DNA of 64,000 bases from contig JAQFWX010000008.1 of assembly GCA_027605045.1 (NCBI GenBank), positions 372,001 to 436,000 of the forward strand, in the 5' to 3' direction. This stretch comes from Phallus indusiatus (Eukaryota; Basidiomycota; Agaricomycetes; Phallales; Phallaceae). The position numbers and the translations under genes were made by a program. The stretch's first letter is position 1; each line of letters begins with the position of its first letter. Below the pieces are notes generated by a model. The model was not told the origin of the DNA and searched no databases. It saw only the letters and a list, made by a program, of their open reading frames with translations. Positions 31,679 through 44,506 of the stretch are shown one piece after another.

Positions 31679-31952
31679 GTAGAATGCGACCGATCTATGA
31701 AGAAGTAAAAGCTGAAAAAACATAATCTCTCTTTTCATGCATTAGGTCTTCATCTCATTTCTGAAAAATCATCTGTTTGAGTCTCTATTATCAATTGAAT
31801 GAAGTGTGGTATGTTGGAAGCCGCCGTATCTAGCTATGGTCGCGAGTTTCGAATTGGAAAGGGCTGTCAAATAATTTAATTTAATCGGTCGGTATACACT
31901 CAGAAGAAAAAATAAACCGAGAGAAAGCAAAAATATAACTATATAGTACTGC

Positions 31953-34900
31953 TTATTCTAAGTTTTCACCCTGTTCCTCTTTTTGGAAAGCTTCCCAATC
32001 CGCATGCAATTTTTGCTGCGCCTCAAACTGTTTACGCAATTTCTTCTGCTGACTCTTATTGATTTCAACCCCTGTCCCATCTGTCAAAGGGAATCCAGCT
32101 TCATCCCAGCTTCCATAGGTTCCAGGTTCGACATTGGGAGGTTTGAATAATTCACTAGGAGGAACTCTCCCTTTTTCTAATTTCGCGAGCTTTTTCTGCC
32201 TTTCTGCAGCCAGAGCTTCAGCTTTTTTTGCCGCTTTGGCTTCAGCAGCTGCAATTTTCTCGTCTCGAAGTCGAATGAGGGTGGCAGCAGGGACCAATTT
32301 GACGAGTGCTTTCCCGTCTGAGAGAAACTTCCGTGAATAACATCGCGTTATATGACTTCAAAAACAACATTACCTTCTCGATCGTCTAAAGCAACGCCCA
32401 GAGGTATCAAATCCACATCTCGGAATTTATCGCTGAATTCAAGGACTTGTTTTGGAGGTGCACCCGATCGAGCCAGACTTCGCACATTATCTCGGAAAGT
32501 TGAAAATGCTTGCAAATACGGCATCAAGATTGTTTCGCGCTAAAAACGTTTGCGTGAGATAACATAGTCTTCTCTTTGAGCAAATTCCCAATTACATCAC
32601 CGGATGTCTCCTGTCCTTCAAGAACACTTTCTCCCCACCCAATAACTCCCTCAACGTAAGGTCCTTCGCCCAAACCAAACATTCGTAACATCTTGGTAAC
32701 CCAACGCGCTACGTTGGCAAGTACACTAACATTAGCTTTATTCGATGTTTGAGAGATGTAGATGTTCGATTTTGAGACAAGACTAAGAAGGACACTTAGT
32801 GCCAGTTGAGTATTGAATGAATCGCAAAGGGCCTCTCTAAAGGCGTTTTGTGCTTCAACGAGTCTATCATCATTCAAATCAGCTCAATAATTACTTCAAG
32901 GAATAATTTCGTACAGGTTAGCGAGATCACGTTCGGCGTCCTTGTATATTGGTCGATAACCCTTATCATTGTTCGCTTGAGCTATCAGCGCTTTCACCGT
33001 AGTAAAGAAATTCTGGAATAAAAATGTGTCAACACTGTTTTCTGGAGATAGATAGATATATGTACTAACGTCAAAGGATGTTTCTATGCCCCTGACTTCT
33101 CCCTTCATAACGGCTTCTTGGAAGTCCATTCGTGAGTTCCAAGGAACGAGCATAAATGATAATCGCAACTGCCGTGGTGTATATCTTTGGAGGATTTCCT
33201 GGTAATCACAAATTAGTAAGGGAAGACGAACAAACATGATCTTGCAAAAGAGACGCACGTTGATCGTGATATAGTTTTTGAGAGATTTGCTCATCTTTAG
33301 CCCTTCGATATGAAGCTGACCTGTGTGAAGGAAGTAGTTGACCCATTGACGGCAATCATGATACGCCTAAATAATCAATAAGGATTACTCAGAGAGAAAG
33401 AAAAACCCAAAGAGTAACTAACTTCAGATTGTGCAATTTCGTTATCGTGATGTGGGAATGCCAAATCGCTTCCCCCGGAGTGTATGTCCATGGTAGGTCC
33501 AAGGACGTCCGAAGCCATCACAGAACACTCAATATGCCACCCGGGACGACCAGGTCCCCAGATAGATGGCCATGAAGGTTCTCCAGGTTTCGAGGCTTTC
33601 CAGAGTGCGAAATCAGCGTCGTAACGCGACGACGCCTGAGCCAGAGCACCTTAAAAAAATACCGTTGAATACATATATGAACGCAAATGATCTTTCTTCA
33701 AAAAAGGTTATACCTTCTCCTTCCTGCATCAGTGCTCGGTTACCTTTACTCCAGGGTTCTAGTTTCAAATAAACGTGCTGCCAATCAGCTTTCTCGCCCG
33801 AGCTCGTATGTCCTTTGGCATTGTCGTATGCACGAGTATCAAAGTAAACGGAACCGTTTAATTCGTAAGCAAATCCGCGGTCGATGAGGACTTTAACAAA
33901 GTCGACAATCTCTTCTACAAATCTGATCCCCAAGGTTAAAAAACGCGTTTTTGAAAACAGCTCTTTAGAACTGCTTACTCTGTTACACGAGTTAGTGTAT
34001 CTGGTGGTAAAACTCGCAACTGCCGCATATCTTTCATAAACTCGTTTTCCCAATAGACGGTGTGTTCCTTGAAGATGGCTTGATCTGTGATAGAGTGACC
34101 GTACTTGACTGTAATTAGTAATGAATTTGGCGAGCAATCATAATGCCATACTTGCGCATCTAGTGTCAAGGCTAACGTATCTCGTGAAGCCTCTATTAAA
34201 CTGCGTGCCGCAGTCTGAGATTCCTCGGACGACAAACTCTTGGTAATTAAGCCTCGAGAAGCTTCGATAGCGTTATATGCAACTTGCTATTTGCAAAAAG
34301 GAAACGCGAATCGTTAGCAATTCATCTTGCTCAAATGATTAGACGTATACCAGAGCAGTAAGATGCATCCCGAATTTCTCATCCCGTGTAATGCATGCCA
34401 ATTTCCACGCAGGATCTTTCTCAGAAAGATCAACTATCTCGGTAAACGATCTCATCTCTTGTCCTTGAGGTGGTTTTTTGTCCGATGGTAAACCTTTTGA
34501 GAGCTGCGAGTTGAAATACGATATCCAGCTATTTTGAGCTTGATCAATTAGTTCGGATGTAAGTGATTGTGTTTTCGAGATTAGCCCTTTAAGAAGATAG
34601 TTTCGACGAGAACGTTGAATGATCTACAGTTAAAGTCTGTAAGAAAAAGTTTGTCGGATAGAAGTAGCCTCTCACCTTGTCATCGATATCGGTGATATTC
34701 ATGACGAAATGGACATTGTAACCAAAATAGTCCATCAGAATCCGACGGAGAATATCTTGAGTAACGTAATTCCTTCATAGAAATTAAATAAATAACTCAG
34801 CGAGACAAGATCAGGACGAAAATCGTACCGAGCATGTCCCACATGCGAAGCATCGTAAACGGTGGGACCACAACTATACCAAGATACATTTCGACCTTTT

Positions 34901-35204
34901 AAAGGTATAAATGGTGTCTAAAGAAGATTAAATCCAGTCCAAAGCTGAGAGAATTCGCAATATGAACCTTAGATCGCGTCAACGAGTTGTACACTTTCAA
35001 GACCGGCTCCTCAGTCGAATTCGTCGGTGTTAGCCACTCCGGCTGAGATTTTGAAGACATTTTGCGGTGAAATGTAGCAGTGATTGCGAAAGATACGTGT
35101 ATTGGCTGGCAGTTATGGGTGTAGTTGAAAGTCAGTCTTCGAAAGACTCGGGCACGGTGCATCCACTGGATGACTCGAACCTGATTTAAATTACGCGCCG
35201 ACAT
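31953..35204 (-). CDS. CRS1: cysteinyl-tRNA synthetase, probable dual cytosolic/mitochondrial starts
   Basis: Charges tRNA-Cys. The HIGH-type site is in [16 protein letters not shown], the KMSKS loop is [11 protein letters not shown], and the C-terminus has the charged Lys/Glu tail of eukaryotic CysRS ([18 protein letters not shown]). There are about twelve exons. Two in-frame starts lie in exon 1. ATG 35060 gives [13 protein letters not shown], the cytosolic form. ATG 35204 adds 48 residues ([20 protein letters not shown] and onward) rich in Arg and without a single Asp or Glu, which is what a mitochondrial presequence looks like. Since fungi commonly make both forms from one gene, I extend the gene to 35204. 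Use of the upstream start is inference. Confidence 0.92.
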
Positions 35205-35422
35205 GTGTCTGACGTGGTACCCCCTGGTAAGCTCGCAAGTGCAGGCGAGGGACTACTCGATACTTCGGATATTTTAATTCTTCCAGAATTTAATGATTAA
35301 ATAAACTCGTCATTTCAAGGGGAACGGGTAAAAAACATCGAGAACTAATCAGGTATATACATTTCTTTTACAACGGAGTGAGTCAGCAGGGTTTGAACCA
35401 GAGTCCAAATAAAGCTAAATTT

Positions 35423-38359
35423 TCTATTCTTCAGTCGCTTTACCCTGTAGCAAAGTAAGCCGAAAAGAACGTGAAATAAATTACAGTCAAGATAACTTAC
35501 AGCGAAATGCAGTGTCCAGGACGGCAGGAGGATACGGCGATTTACTTGATCGCCATCAAGCCTGAAGGAATTTAACACGAAAACTACAAAAAGCATTGGT
35601 AAAAGCAACATACCCTGGTGTTCCATATGTAAGGGGTGAAAGGAATATAAACATAGAAATAAAAAGTAAGTTGAACACCAAAATGGTAGCCACAGCTTTA
35701 ACGCCAAGATCTGTGTATTGTCGTGGCCGACGACGAGTGATAGAGGAGGCTATTGAAATAGGATAGTTGATAGACTCTGAGATGATGAAATTGAGAGTGG
35801 CTCCGGCTACGAGTGCAGAACAAAGATGAGCGGGCAAATAGTGGTGAATGAAAAGTTGTCGATTCATAAGGTAGAAGGGGAAATAATGATACGCCCAAGC
35901 TATCCAGAAGAGACCGGTGTTGTTCCACAAACGATTTCGTGTAGCTAAAAAGTAATTTTGAATGAATCGTTGAGATGATAAAAAATCGACACTAACGTTC
36001 AGGAACTGGCTCAAGACCACGACGGCGAGCCAACAAATCGGCACCCAGCACACCGACAAAAATTGAGAGACCCATTACACACACCCACCAGCTAGCTAAG
36101 TTTCCGACCATATATATCTGTTCGAATTTCTCATTTTGAGTCCAGAAACTGATACCATTAAGAGAAAAGGGCCAGTTGATGGGACCACTAGCGTAAGGGT
36201 GCGACGCAGTTAAACCAGCGTTGTGTTCAAGCATCAGTCTTTGTAATTCCCAGAACTTTTTGAAGAAGGACATCTTCTTTGGTTTTTTCTGCTCAACCAG
36301 TGCCGTTCGGTTTCCAACATCATCGCCACCTAGAAATGAAATTACATGATTATCATGAATGAAGTATGCGATAGGATTACGCACCATCATCCGCTATAAG
36401 CTCGTCGACATACCAAGTAACTGATTCGCCCTTGGCTTTCTTATTACCATTAATCTCCTGTTGTTTAAATCCCCACTCAGGAAGAACCTTAGGGTGCGTC
36501 CACAGCGCCACCTTAGTTGGAACATGGACGAGCCTAAAATGTTTCGACTTGCTCATTAATACAGTTTCAGGTGAGCTACGACGGATGCGCAGCTCAAAAA
36601 GTGTATCGTTGTAGCGGGTATGGTCGTCTTTTGGCCATGTAGTGAACTCTTGGTTAGTTGGCATGAGAGGACTAGCGACATCGTGCGTTAACAGATACGA
36701 TTGTGTTTGGACATGGAGAAGTCGTATAACATCTTTATTTTGAATGAGGCGACCGCGTCCACTTTCGGGAAGGGCTTTGGTAGGAACAATTTGCCAATGG
36801 TTGTTCTCGTCTGGATGACCATACCCGGTTACCTGTTGACCTATAATAAAGTGCATATTAGTTTTCCTGCGAACATGCGCCGATGACTTACCCTGACTGC
36901 TAATGCGCCCGTCGTCATATCTCAAAGGATAGCGTTCCGGATGGGAGTGCAAGAATACCTTGGTTTCCCGATGTTTGATGGTCACGGTATCAAAATATCT
37001 CAGCTCTGAAAACAAGTAAGAGTTAAAAGAACGAAGGACTATACATTGAAGTTGTTGTTACCTTGACTGTTTTGCAGCAATTCATTTCCGATCAGAGTTT
37101 CTTGGAAGGCCGGACTCATAAAAGCATCTCCCGAGCCAGTGTGGCTCAAAACGGCGAAATGAACCCAGAAGAAGGACAAGTAAACTATAGCAGGAATAAT
37201 AATGAGACCGATGACTCTGGCACCAAAATGTCGTCCAAAATATTCCTGATAATCTTTAGAAGAGGAAAACTGATGAAAATGCATCTTGGCTAACCAATGA
37301 ATAACCTCTGCGGATATCCAATATATCCCAAAGATCGACGAGCACCGCTGTGCCTATGGTCAGGAAGGTGAACAATCCAACCATCTTGGACCCTAGTGTC
37401 GAAGCCAAAGAAACACCGGTAGCAATCATCCAAAACCACCAACGGAACGTAAATTCCCTGAGAACTATGAGCCGGTGGTTCATTTTTGAATCTCATATTG
37501 CATACCAATAACGCAGTTTTTTAAACCTAACATAACAATACAGCGACAAGGCGGTGAAGAACACGAGTTGAGCGTCCAACAAAATGAGACGCGTTTGAGC
37601 GATATGAGCATTATCTTAAGGTCATATTAACTTGATTTCTATGAAGACGTGCCGAAAAAGCATACCGAACAGCAAAATCGTTGCAGAGAAGGCCGAAATG
37701 ATAGTAGCGTAACCGCTCTCTTTCATTATTAGATATACCAAAGGTACGGTGAGACTTCCGAATAAAGCTGGCAATGCTCTTATACCGACGTATGGAACGT
37801 GGGCATCAGTGTAACTGTCACCAATATTTTCAAAACCAAAGTATCCATCGAAACCAGCAAACCAGCCCGCCAGACCGAGCATGAGCTTGGCAAATGGAGG
37901 GTGCACGTCGAAGTAGTACTCGCGGCGAATGTAATATGATGCGAATTTCCCGAAGTGAACCTCATCGAAGCTATGTTTTTTTTGAATAATACTACCCAGC
38001 TGAAGAGAAGATGAATGTTACGTACACGACACCAGGAGGGTGATTGATTTTATAAAAGCGGAGTAGAAAGGCGATCGTAGTAATGATTCCCAGAATTACA
38101 TTACTGACTCGATTTGTTTCTAAGAGTTGAGCAAAGGGATCCCTTGTTCTCTAGCGGTCATCATGAGCAATGTTCAACCATTAACTTGTACAGCTGCTCG
38201 TTTACTCACTTTACTTGTGATGAGGCCTGCGTCTTCATGACTCCCCTCGACACTCCTCGAAGGCGAGGGGGACGCTGTATTTTTCCTTCTCTGACGAGAC
38301 GTGGAGGAAGACGCAGACGCGTGCATCGCTGGCTGTGGTAGAGAGAAAAGTCCCTTCAA
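35423..38359 (-). CDS. PMT4: dolichyl-phosphate-mannose--protein O-mannosyltransferase, PMT4 type
   Basis: A multi-pass ER enzyme that transfers mannose to Ser/Thr of secretory proteins. The first ATG is 38359 (MKGLFSLPQP), with a second in-frame ATG at 38324. After a Ser-rich cytosolic tail come TM1 (VSNVILGIITTIAFLLRFY) and the first lumenal loop FDEVHFGKFASYYIRREYY. There follow DVHPPFAKLMLGLAGW, ENIGDSYTDAHVPYVGIRA and FDNAHIAQTRLI. The middle carries three MIR motifs (about 37015-36430: FDTVTIKHRETKVFLHSH, DVIRLLHVQTQSYLLTHD, FRLVHVPTKVALWTHPK). The C-terminal hydrophobic part contains WPFSLNGISFWTQNEKFEQI. A last small intron leads to FAGKATEE and the stop at 35425-35423. ENIGDSY and the loop 1 sequence favour the PMT4 subfamily over PMT1/2. 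Confidence 0.93.
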
Positions 38360-38586
38360 ACTTTTGACCAGCTCACTTTGTCGTGTACACGTATGGGCGT
38401 TGCAATCGCGTCTCTTGCCAGCTAGCCGATCCTGTGAACTCGGCTGCTATGTATGACACAAACGATATCGGTATTTTTCAAACTAATATACGCCAATGAT
38501 TGGACACAGATATTATACGTGTACATGGAATTAATCGGGTAATATTGAATACTTCATGATGCTGTAAATGACGAATGCACAAAATG

Positions 38587-39340
38587 TTATTGACCCTTCC
38601 TCCTCGGGTCCGTAGTCTCGTTTTCTTTTAGAAACGTCTTGATTTCTTGTGCAAAAACAACCTAAAAGAGCAATAAGGGAAAAACACGGGTGCAGGGGGC
38701 ATGTTAAACTGACGTTGTTCTCATACTCAAGACAAAGATTATGAACATCCGTCTTGCTATCTTTCCAGATTTTGTTCCGGTTCAAGTGATCTTCCTGCTG
38801 TTTTTTATCCAGCATCAGAAACCTAGCAACTGCTAGTTTGGCATCTTTAGTATCCATGTCTCTCCATGACTGTGTACTTTTTGGGAACAGTTTCGCTCGA
38901 CGCTGTCTTGCTCGATCTTCAATAATTTGTAGTTCTCGTAGTTTGCGGTAGAATGGTGTCAATGTTTCAAACTGAATATGACGAAGTTGAATGATAAAGT
39001 CATTTGACTTTCGCGTCATAATACGAGACTCCATTCCGTAAAATTTCTAAAGAGTCGTGGTCAGGCGAAAATAATGGAACGATTGGCAGAGTCTTCAGCT
39101 CACTGTGATGGCAGTGATTACATCTTGTCCGTAGTAACACCAGGGTTGCATGTCCTCGCATAAAGTATCAAAATCGTCGAGCGAGGCGTCTTCTTTCATC
39201 TTTAAATATTGTACACATTTGATTAGCTGACTGCGATGCTCGGCTTTCAATTCGTGAATCCGTGCTTTCAGAGAAGGTATTGTCCAGTCGTCAGAGGCCT
39301 TCTGGATGACGGACAAACTGTGAACGGGCCGATCAGCCAT
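38587..39340 (-). CDS. unknown charged protein
   Basis: Not recognised. Three exons fit: from ATG 39340 (MADRPVHSLSVIQKASDDW) through DMQPWCYYGQDVITAIT; KFYGMESRIMTRKSNDF to LCLEYENN; and VVFAQEIKTFLKENETT, stopping at 38589-38587. About 205 residues, rich in Lys, Arg, Glu and Asp, mostly predicted helix, with no signal or membrane segment. Upstream to 39545 the minus strand stays open, and another ATG there starts MNNRTSLTIQTSQLN. Joining it to this gene needs either a 25-nt intron or a weak donor, so the short form is preferred. It is divergent from the VPS9 gene. Confidence 0.55.
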
Positions 39341-39758
39341 CAATTCCTGCAAATAGATAAATACGTGTTACCTGGGCCACTTCGAGCCACATTCTTTCAA
39401 AATAAACTGGGATCGACTGTGTTTCTCTTCCAGATCTTCGGTTTGATGGCCTTCGAGTTCGGGAGCATGTTTTTGTGGAACAGGACTGGCAGCCTGTGCG
39501 GTGTTCAATTGGCTGGTTTGGATTGTGAGCGAAGTCCGGTTATTCATTTTTCAGGCTAAAACAGAATTAAAATTTAACGTGGCAGTGCTCTCGAGGCACA
39601 TTTATCGGCGCACCACCTGTCAATTGGAAACTGAGATAAAAGCGTTGGGCGCTTCCGGCTTGCGTAAGTGACATTTCGACGAAACAGCCATGCGCCAAAA
39701 TCCTCCGAAAGTATTTTAATTCGCACAGCTTTGTTCTCGAGCCTTATTGTCCTGGACA
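39341..39758. other. divergent promoter region or unresolved 5' exon
   Basis: Shared upstream region of the unknown charged protein and the VPS9 gene. The minus strand has an open frame of about 60 codons (MNNRTSLTIQTSQLN and onward) that may be a 5' exon. I could not find a convincing splice to the gene body. Confidence 0.4.
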
Positions 39759-42700
39759 ATGTCTAAACCCCAGGACTCGCTTTCACCCTCGGGGTCAATT
39801 GGAAAGGCCGCTGGAGGTCACCTGCATCGAACGCCGTCCCGTGAATCGCTTAATGCGCACCCTTTACTAGCAAATACACCCGTTGTTCACTCAACAAGCA
39901 GTAATAGCTCTTTGAAGACTGAAACACCGCCTAAATATGTTCCGTACACCCCTCGTCATAGAGCACCGACATCCTCTGCAACCACAGGCACGTCTAACCT
40001 ACCTGCGTCTTCGTCACCCGTTCATCAACCTGGACATGCCAATGCTACAAGTATGCTTCATATGCAAAACATGAAGGCAGCAGCTCAGTCCATTGGCGTT
40101 GGAGCAGGGACAGTGGGTTGGGCCATCCTAGAAAAACTGACCGACGCGGAGTCCGGAGCTGAGTGGGACGATATATGGAGCATATTCATTACGGTCAAGG
40201 TATGTTGTTTGACATAGCACTCTCAGCTTGACGAACTGACAGCGTGCAGCCAACGTTATTATTGCCCCTTGAGCCGTACAGTGGAGAAATAATAACTCCT
40301 GAATTAGTCAAAGACCACATCGTATTTTGGGGCAACTTGAATCCTTCCTTCGTCACGTATTCAGGGTTAATGGGGACTCTGGAGTCGCAAGTTATCTTTC
40401 TTTTTCAGTTTGAAGATTCTAAAATTATCTCATGACAGCGGAGCTTTGACTTTCCAATCCTCAATGGACACCAATTCCGCAACATTCGTCAATCTACTCA
40501 AACCTGATCATCAGAATAGCGCTCTATCCTCTCTTCCACCTTTAGACGTCTTCAAGTATAATACGCACGAACTCCCTTCATTCGCTCTTCCAGAACATAC
40601 AGCCATACAAATCCATCCTCGTCTTAATAAACCTCCCCTCCCTCCTAGACCTTCGGCTACTACTGCGACAACAAAACCTTCTGGTACACGTATCGTCAAT
40701 CCTTTCGCATCCTTATTTGGCCGTCCATCTTCGTCCTCTTCCACTAATCGCCCGACATCACCTTCACCTTCAATATCATCTTATACCGATGAAACACCAA
40801 CTCAACCACCCCCATCTTGCATCGAAGTACGAGCATATTCGGTCGGAAAAAAGATTGTCAAATCTTCTATTCTCTCGCAATTAGCCAAAATATACAACAA
40901 TGAACTAAAGATGAGGCTTAGACAATGTCCGCAGCGCGTGAAAAACCAGATACACGAGTAAGCGAACGAAAAAGTATGTAGCTATCAATGATTGATAAAT
41001 TGTCCAACAGTTTTGTGGCACCATTTGTTCAACATAAATCCTTAGCTCAAACTAGCCGCAAAAACAAGACACTTCCATCTCTGACATCATCCATGGACGG
41101 CAAGGCTTTGAGTGATGCCTTTCAAACGCTGTACGACATGATTAGGGATAATCTTGCCAAACCGGCGGACTTTAGTGGTGAAGAATCGGACGATGAAAGC
41201 TCCACCGGAGCTTTTAGTGAAGACAGACTTATCGTAATATTGGATGAAGTGGAGAAGACGCTATGTGAACTCTTTTACGACCGGTGGGATACATATATGG
41301 TAATCTCGCGGTTATTCTAATTCTTTATCTCCAGCTTGTTTTGTCCTGTTGGAGGAGACGACATTTCTCATGACGATGCTTTAGCTAACCGGATAGCAGG
41401 ATTGAATATGCTAGATCTTGGTTTGGAACACCTCGGTGTCGAGATGCCTAATAAAAAGGTGCAAGCATCAGCTTTGGAGGTTGTGCGGACATGCGGGACA
41501 AGTTAGCACCTTTTACGTCTTACGAGACTGCACAATTGACTCGATATTTCTTTGAATAGTTCTACAAAAGCTTGAAGATGTTGAGTATCGGAGTCCAGCC
41601 AAGAAGGCTTCATTATTTATAGAAGCGCATAAGTGTATTGTTGGTGTGTACATGGATTTTTCTCAACGTTGTCTCAGTATTGTAATTATATTGCTCAAGA
41701 TGGCCTCTCACGCCTACCGAAACTAAGGCTAAAACCTGAAGGAGAAGAGCTGGATTTGCAGCTACCGCCAATAACCTCAGAGAAAACTTCCACTGCTTCG
41801 GGATCACTGACCCCACCCGAGATGGTTGTAACAGAATTCAGTGATGCTAAAGGCGTACCAAACGGAAACGATGAAAAGCACACTGAAATTAATCAAGACG
41901 ACGCGGTCAAAGAAGATTTGCCTGAACAGCCCACGACTGTTTCGGGTGATGTACTCTTCCCCTTCCTCATCTATTCCGTTGTAAAAGCCAATCCTCCTCG
42001 ATTCGTATCACATATTTTGTTCACGGAGAGATTCCGCTCACCCAACGCCAAGGGAGAAGAGAAGTATTGTTTAATCAACTTAATGGCTGTAGTTGAGTTC
42101 TTGGAACACGTCGATATGGCTGCGCTGGGCTTAGGGGAAAGTGATCGCGTCATGAGGTCAGTCTTGCCTTCTACCCATACTTTTGAATTTGAGTGATAAT
42201 GTATTCTCGTAGTACTGCAGAACTTAGTCCAATTGCCCTGACTCACCGCTCAGCTGATCTCAATTCAACAAAGACCCTAGGGAGGCGCGTCAACCAACAA
42301 GTGGGTGAGCTCGCTGAACTAGCCGGCTCTGCTGGAAAAATGGTCACGGGTGTTGTGGATACCTCCTTCGGCGTACTTCGCGGTTTCCTTGGAACTAATC
42401 CAGATTCAGCATTTCAGGTGGATACCGCGGAGATAACGCCATGGAGTATGGTTAAACCTAGCTTTGGTTTGCTGAGACGTGTCTCGATTAGGGGACCGAA
42501 GGCGCCAAGTGGAGGGCACGAAGAGGAGCTCGTTGAGGTTGCTTCTCGGCCTGGTTCGATTCGTGGATCTGATATCAATGATGATGACGAAAATGAAATT
42601 GAAGAGTCCAGTGACGAGGATGAGCCGGAAATCGACACCCGTGATACAAGGAGCATACGCAGTTTCTCAAGTATGATGAGCAAAGAATCTAAAGCAGAGA

Positions 42701-43032
42701 GGGCAACTCTGGCTGATAGGCTAGCTAAGATGTCCGCTAATGTGGTAAAACGTGAATCTAAGGTGAGACATTGTTCTTTCAACTCATTAATGAATAACAC
42801 TTATCTAATTGATTGGCCTTCATTACAGACTGTGTCATCAACAACCATTACAGTTGAGAACACAATACCCCAAATTACCAATACGAAGCTTAAAATACCC
42901 CCACCAAACCAACGCTTTTTGGAATGTGACGAGCACGACTTGCGTATCGGCGAAGTTACAGAACTACTTCATGAATACCGCCGAGTGGTTCAAGCTATGC
43001 GGACCGCAGGCCTTTTCGAAGGACCTGCATAA
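39759..43032 (+). CDS. VPS9-domain Rab guanine-nucleotide exchange factor
   Basis: Probably activates Rab5-type GTPases (Vps21) on endosomes. Starts at ATG 39759 (MSKPQDSLSPSGSIGKAAGG), with a Ser/Thr-rich N-terminus, at least nine exons and more than 800 residues. A folded N-terminal part includes DIWSIFITVK, then PTLLLPLEPYSGEIITPEL. The VPS9 domain begins about 41340 (GGDDISHDDALANRIAGLN, LGLEHLGVEMPNKKVQ) and includes DVLFPFLIYSVVKANPPRF, ILFTERFRSPNAKGEEKY and LINLMAVVEFLEHVDM. These carry the Asp and Tyr positions typical of the family. The C-terminal part is acidic (about 42580-42660) and ends in a short helical segment, RIGEVTELLHEYRRVVQAMR. Exact subfamily (Vps9, Muk1 or another) not decided. 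Confidence 0.85.
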
Positions 43033-44506
43033 ACTGACACACATCTACCCATTATTTTCTTCGTAATCTCTCATTCACTTAATCACATCTTGCACCTGGT
43101 TTTTTTTTCGCTTGCACATCATCTAGAATGCTAGATTGTACTTAACCATTATCCTATCCACAGCCTGGGAAAGGTCCCACTATTGCATATAATCGCGATT
43201 GGACGTGACCTTAAGATAATCAAGAATCACCACCTCGGTTTGAATATGAGTTTACAAGGCTTAGTCTTTTTTCCCTATTCATTCTTAACCGACTTCTAAA
43301 CGATCTGACGCGGTCACATGAAAAGATTTTTTTCAAAAAAAGAACCTAACACGGAATAAGGAAGTGTCACCCAGTCCCCACATATGGAATATATGGACCC
43401 TTGGCTAGTGGATCTAAGTTGTCGATCGTTTGGCTTCATGCACCGTTACAAAATTAAGTGCTAGTACGATGGTATCTTCGAGAAAGGTCAGATCACGAGT
43501 TGGCGTTCGTTCCCCATTTATGAAACTCGTTTTCATCAAGGGCATCTTCTATGATCTTTTTTTTAGTTGAGCTATTTTGAAACTGACTTCAAATTGGCAC
43601 GGAGGATGTTTTCGAAGCTGAGTTGACCCGCCAGGGTTTAAATTATAAAGAAGGCATGTTTCCGTAGTTAGAACCTCATTTATATACTGACCATCATCTC
43701 ACTTTGCTACCTTTTCATGCATAGTATTGAAAAAAAATGGTTCCTACTATTGTGCCAGACGCCTTCCGGTTATGTGTATATTATATGCATCATAGCCTAA
43801 CTCTATACCTGTGCGTACAGCTGAGCGGTGAGGGCCTGTGAGGCCTTGAATGCCAGATATTAATTAAGACATCAACCATGACAATGAGGAAACCCATGGC
43901 CTGAACATAATGATACTACAATGGCCAAAATTAATTGAAATTTGAAAAAGTCCAGACGCCGGAGTGGCGTGTATTTATTTGTATATTGTTTGTATTGTCT
44001 TTCGTTTATTCCTGGTTCAGATATGGTAGTCAATAAAAAATCGAGTGGCTCTATTATTCAAACGACGAGATACGAGGAAGTTGTTAAGTAAATTTGCCGC
44101 GCCCCACAAGTATGTAATACTTGCAACAATTTTAATGATATGGCTACCTGGACAAAGGATATATATATATCTATGTACGTAGAGCTATATTGAACATATG
44201 CAAATTATAGTACTTCAGCGACAAAATATACTGGGCTTGAGTGTCGAACGAGAAGCCAGAACAGGAGGGTAATAGCTGTTTTAGATAGGGAATAAGAGGG
44301 GATCTCGTAATATGATAAAAAGACAAAGAAAGCAACCAAGTAATGACGGTGGTGTTGTGTTGAAGGAGTGGAAACCTGATGCAGGGAAGGAAACTGGTAG
44401 AAAACTGCAGGGAGGATACGCAAAAGAAGAATGAAACGGTCAGGGAGGTTGGCCGTAAATTAGAGCAGGGTACCAAAAAGCCGAGCCACAAAATATAGGT
44501 GGGCTT
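43033..44506. other. 1.47 kb convergent intergenic region, no gene seen
   Basis: Lies between the ends of the VPS9 gene and MKT1. It is AT-rich, with poly-T or poly-A runs near 43100, 43330, 43560 and 43730 and many stops in all frames. The two overlapping 70-106 codon frames at 44171-44491 on the minus strand have no motif. No tRNA or known element was recognised. Confidence 0.5.

Noticed and set aside
42414..42800. A 128-codon minus-strand frame inside the VPS9 gene
   Set aside because: It is the antisense of an acidic and Ser-rich exon (Ser/Leu-rich translation) with no splice sites or domain of its own.
44171..44491. A possible small membrane protein on the minus strand
   Set aside because: Phe/Leu-rich low-complexity translation with two overlapping frames, no promoter and no conserved pattern. 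Treated as intergenic.
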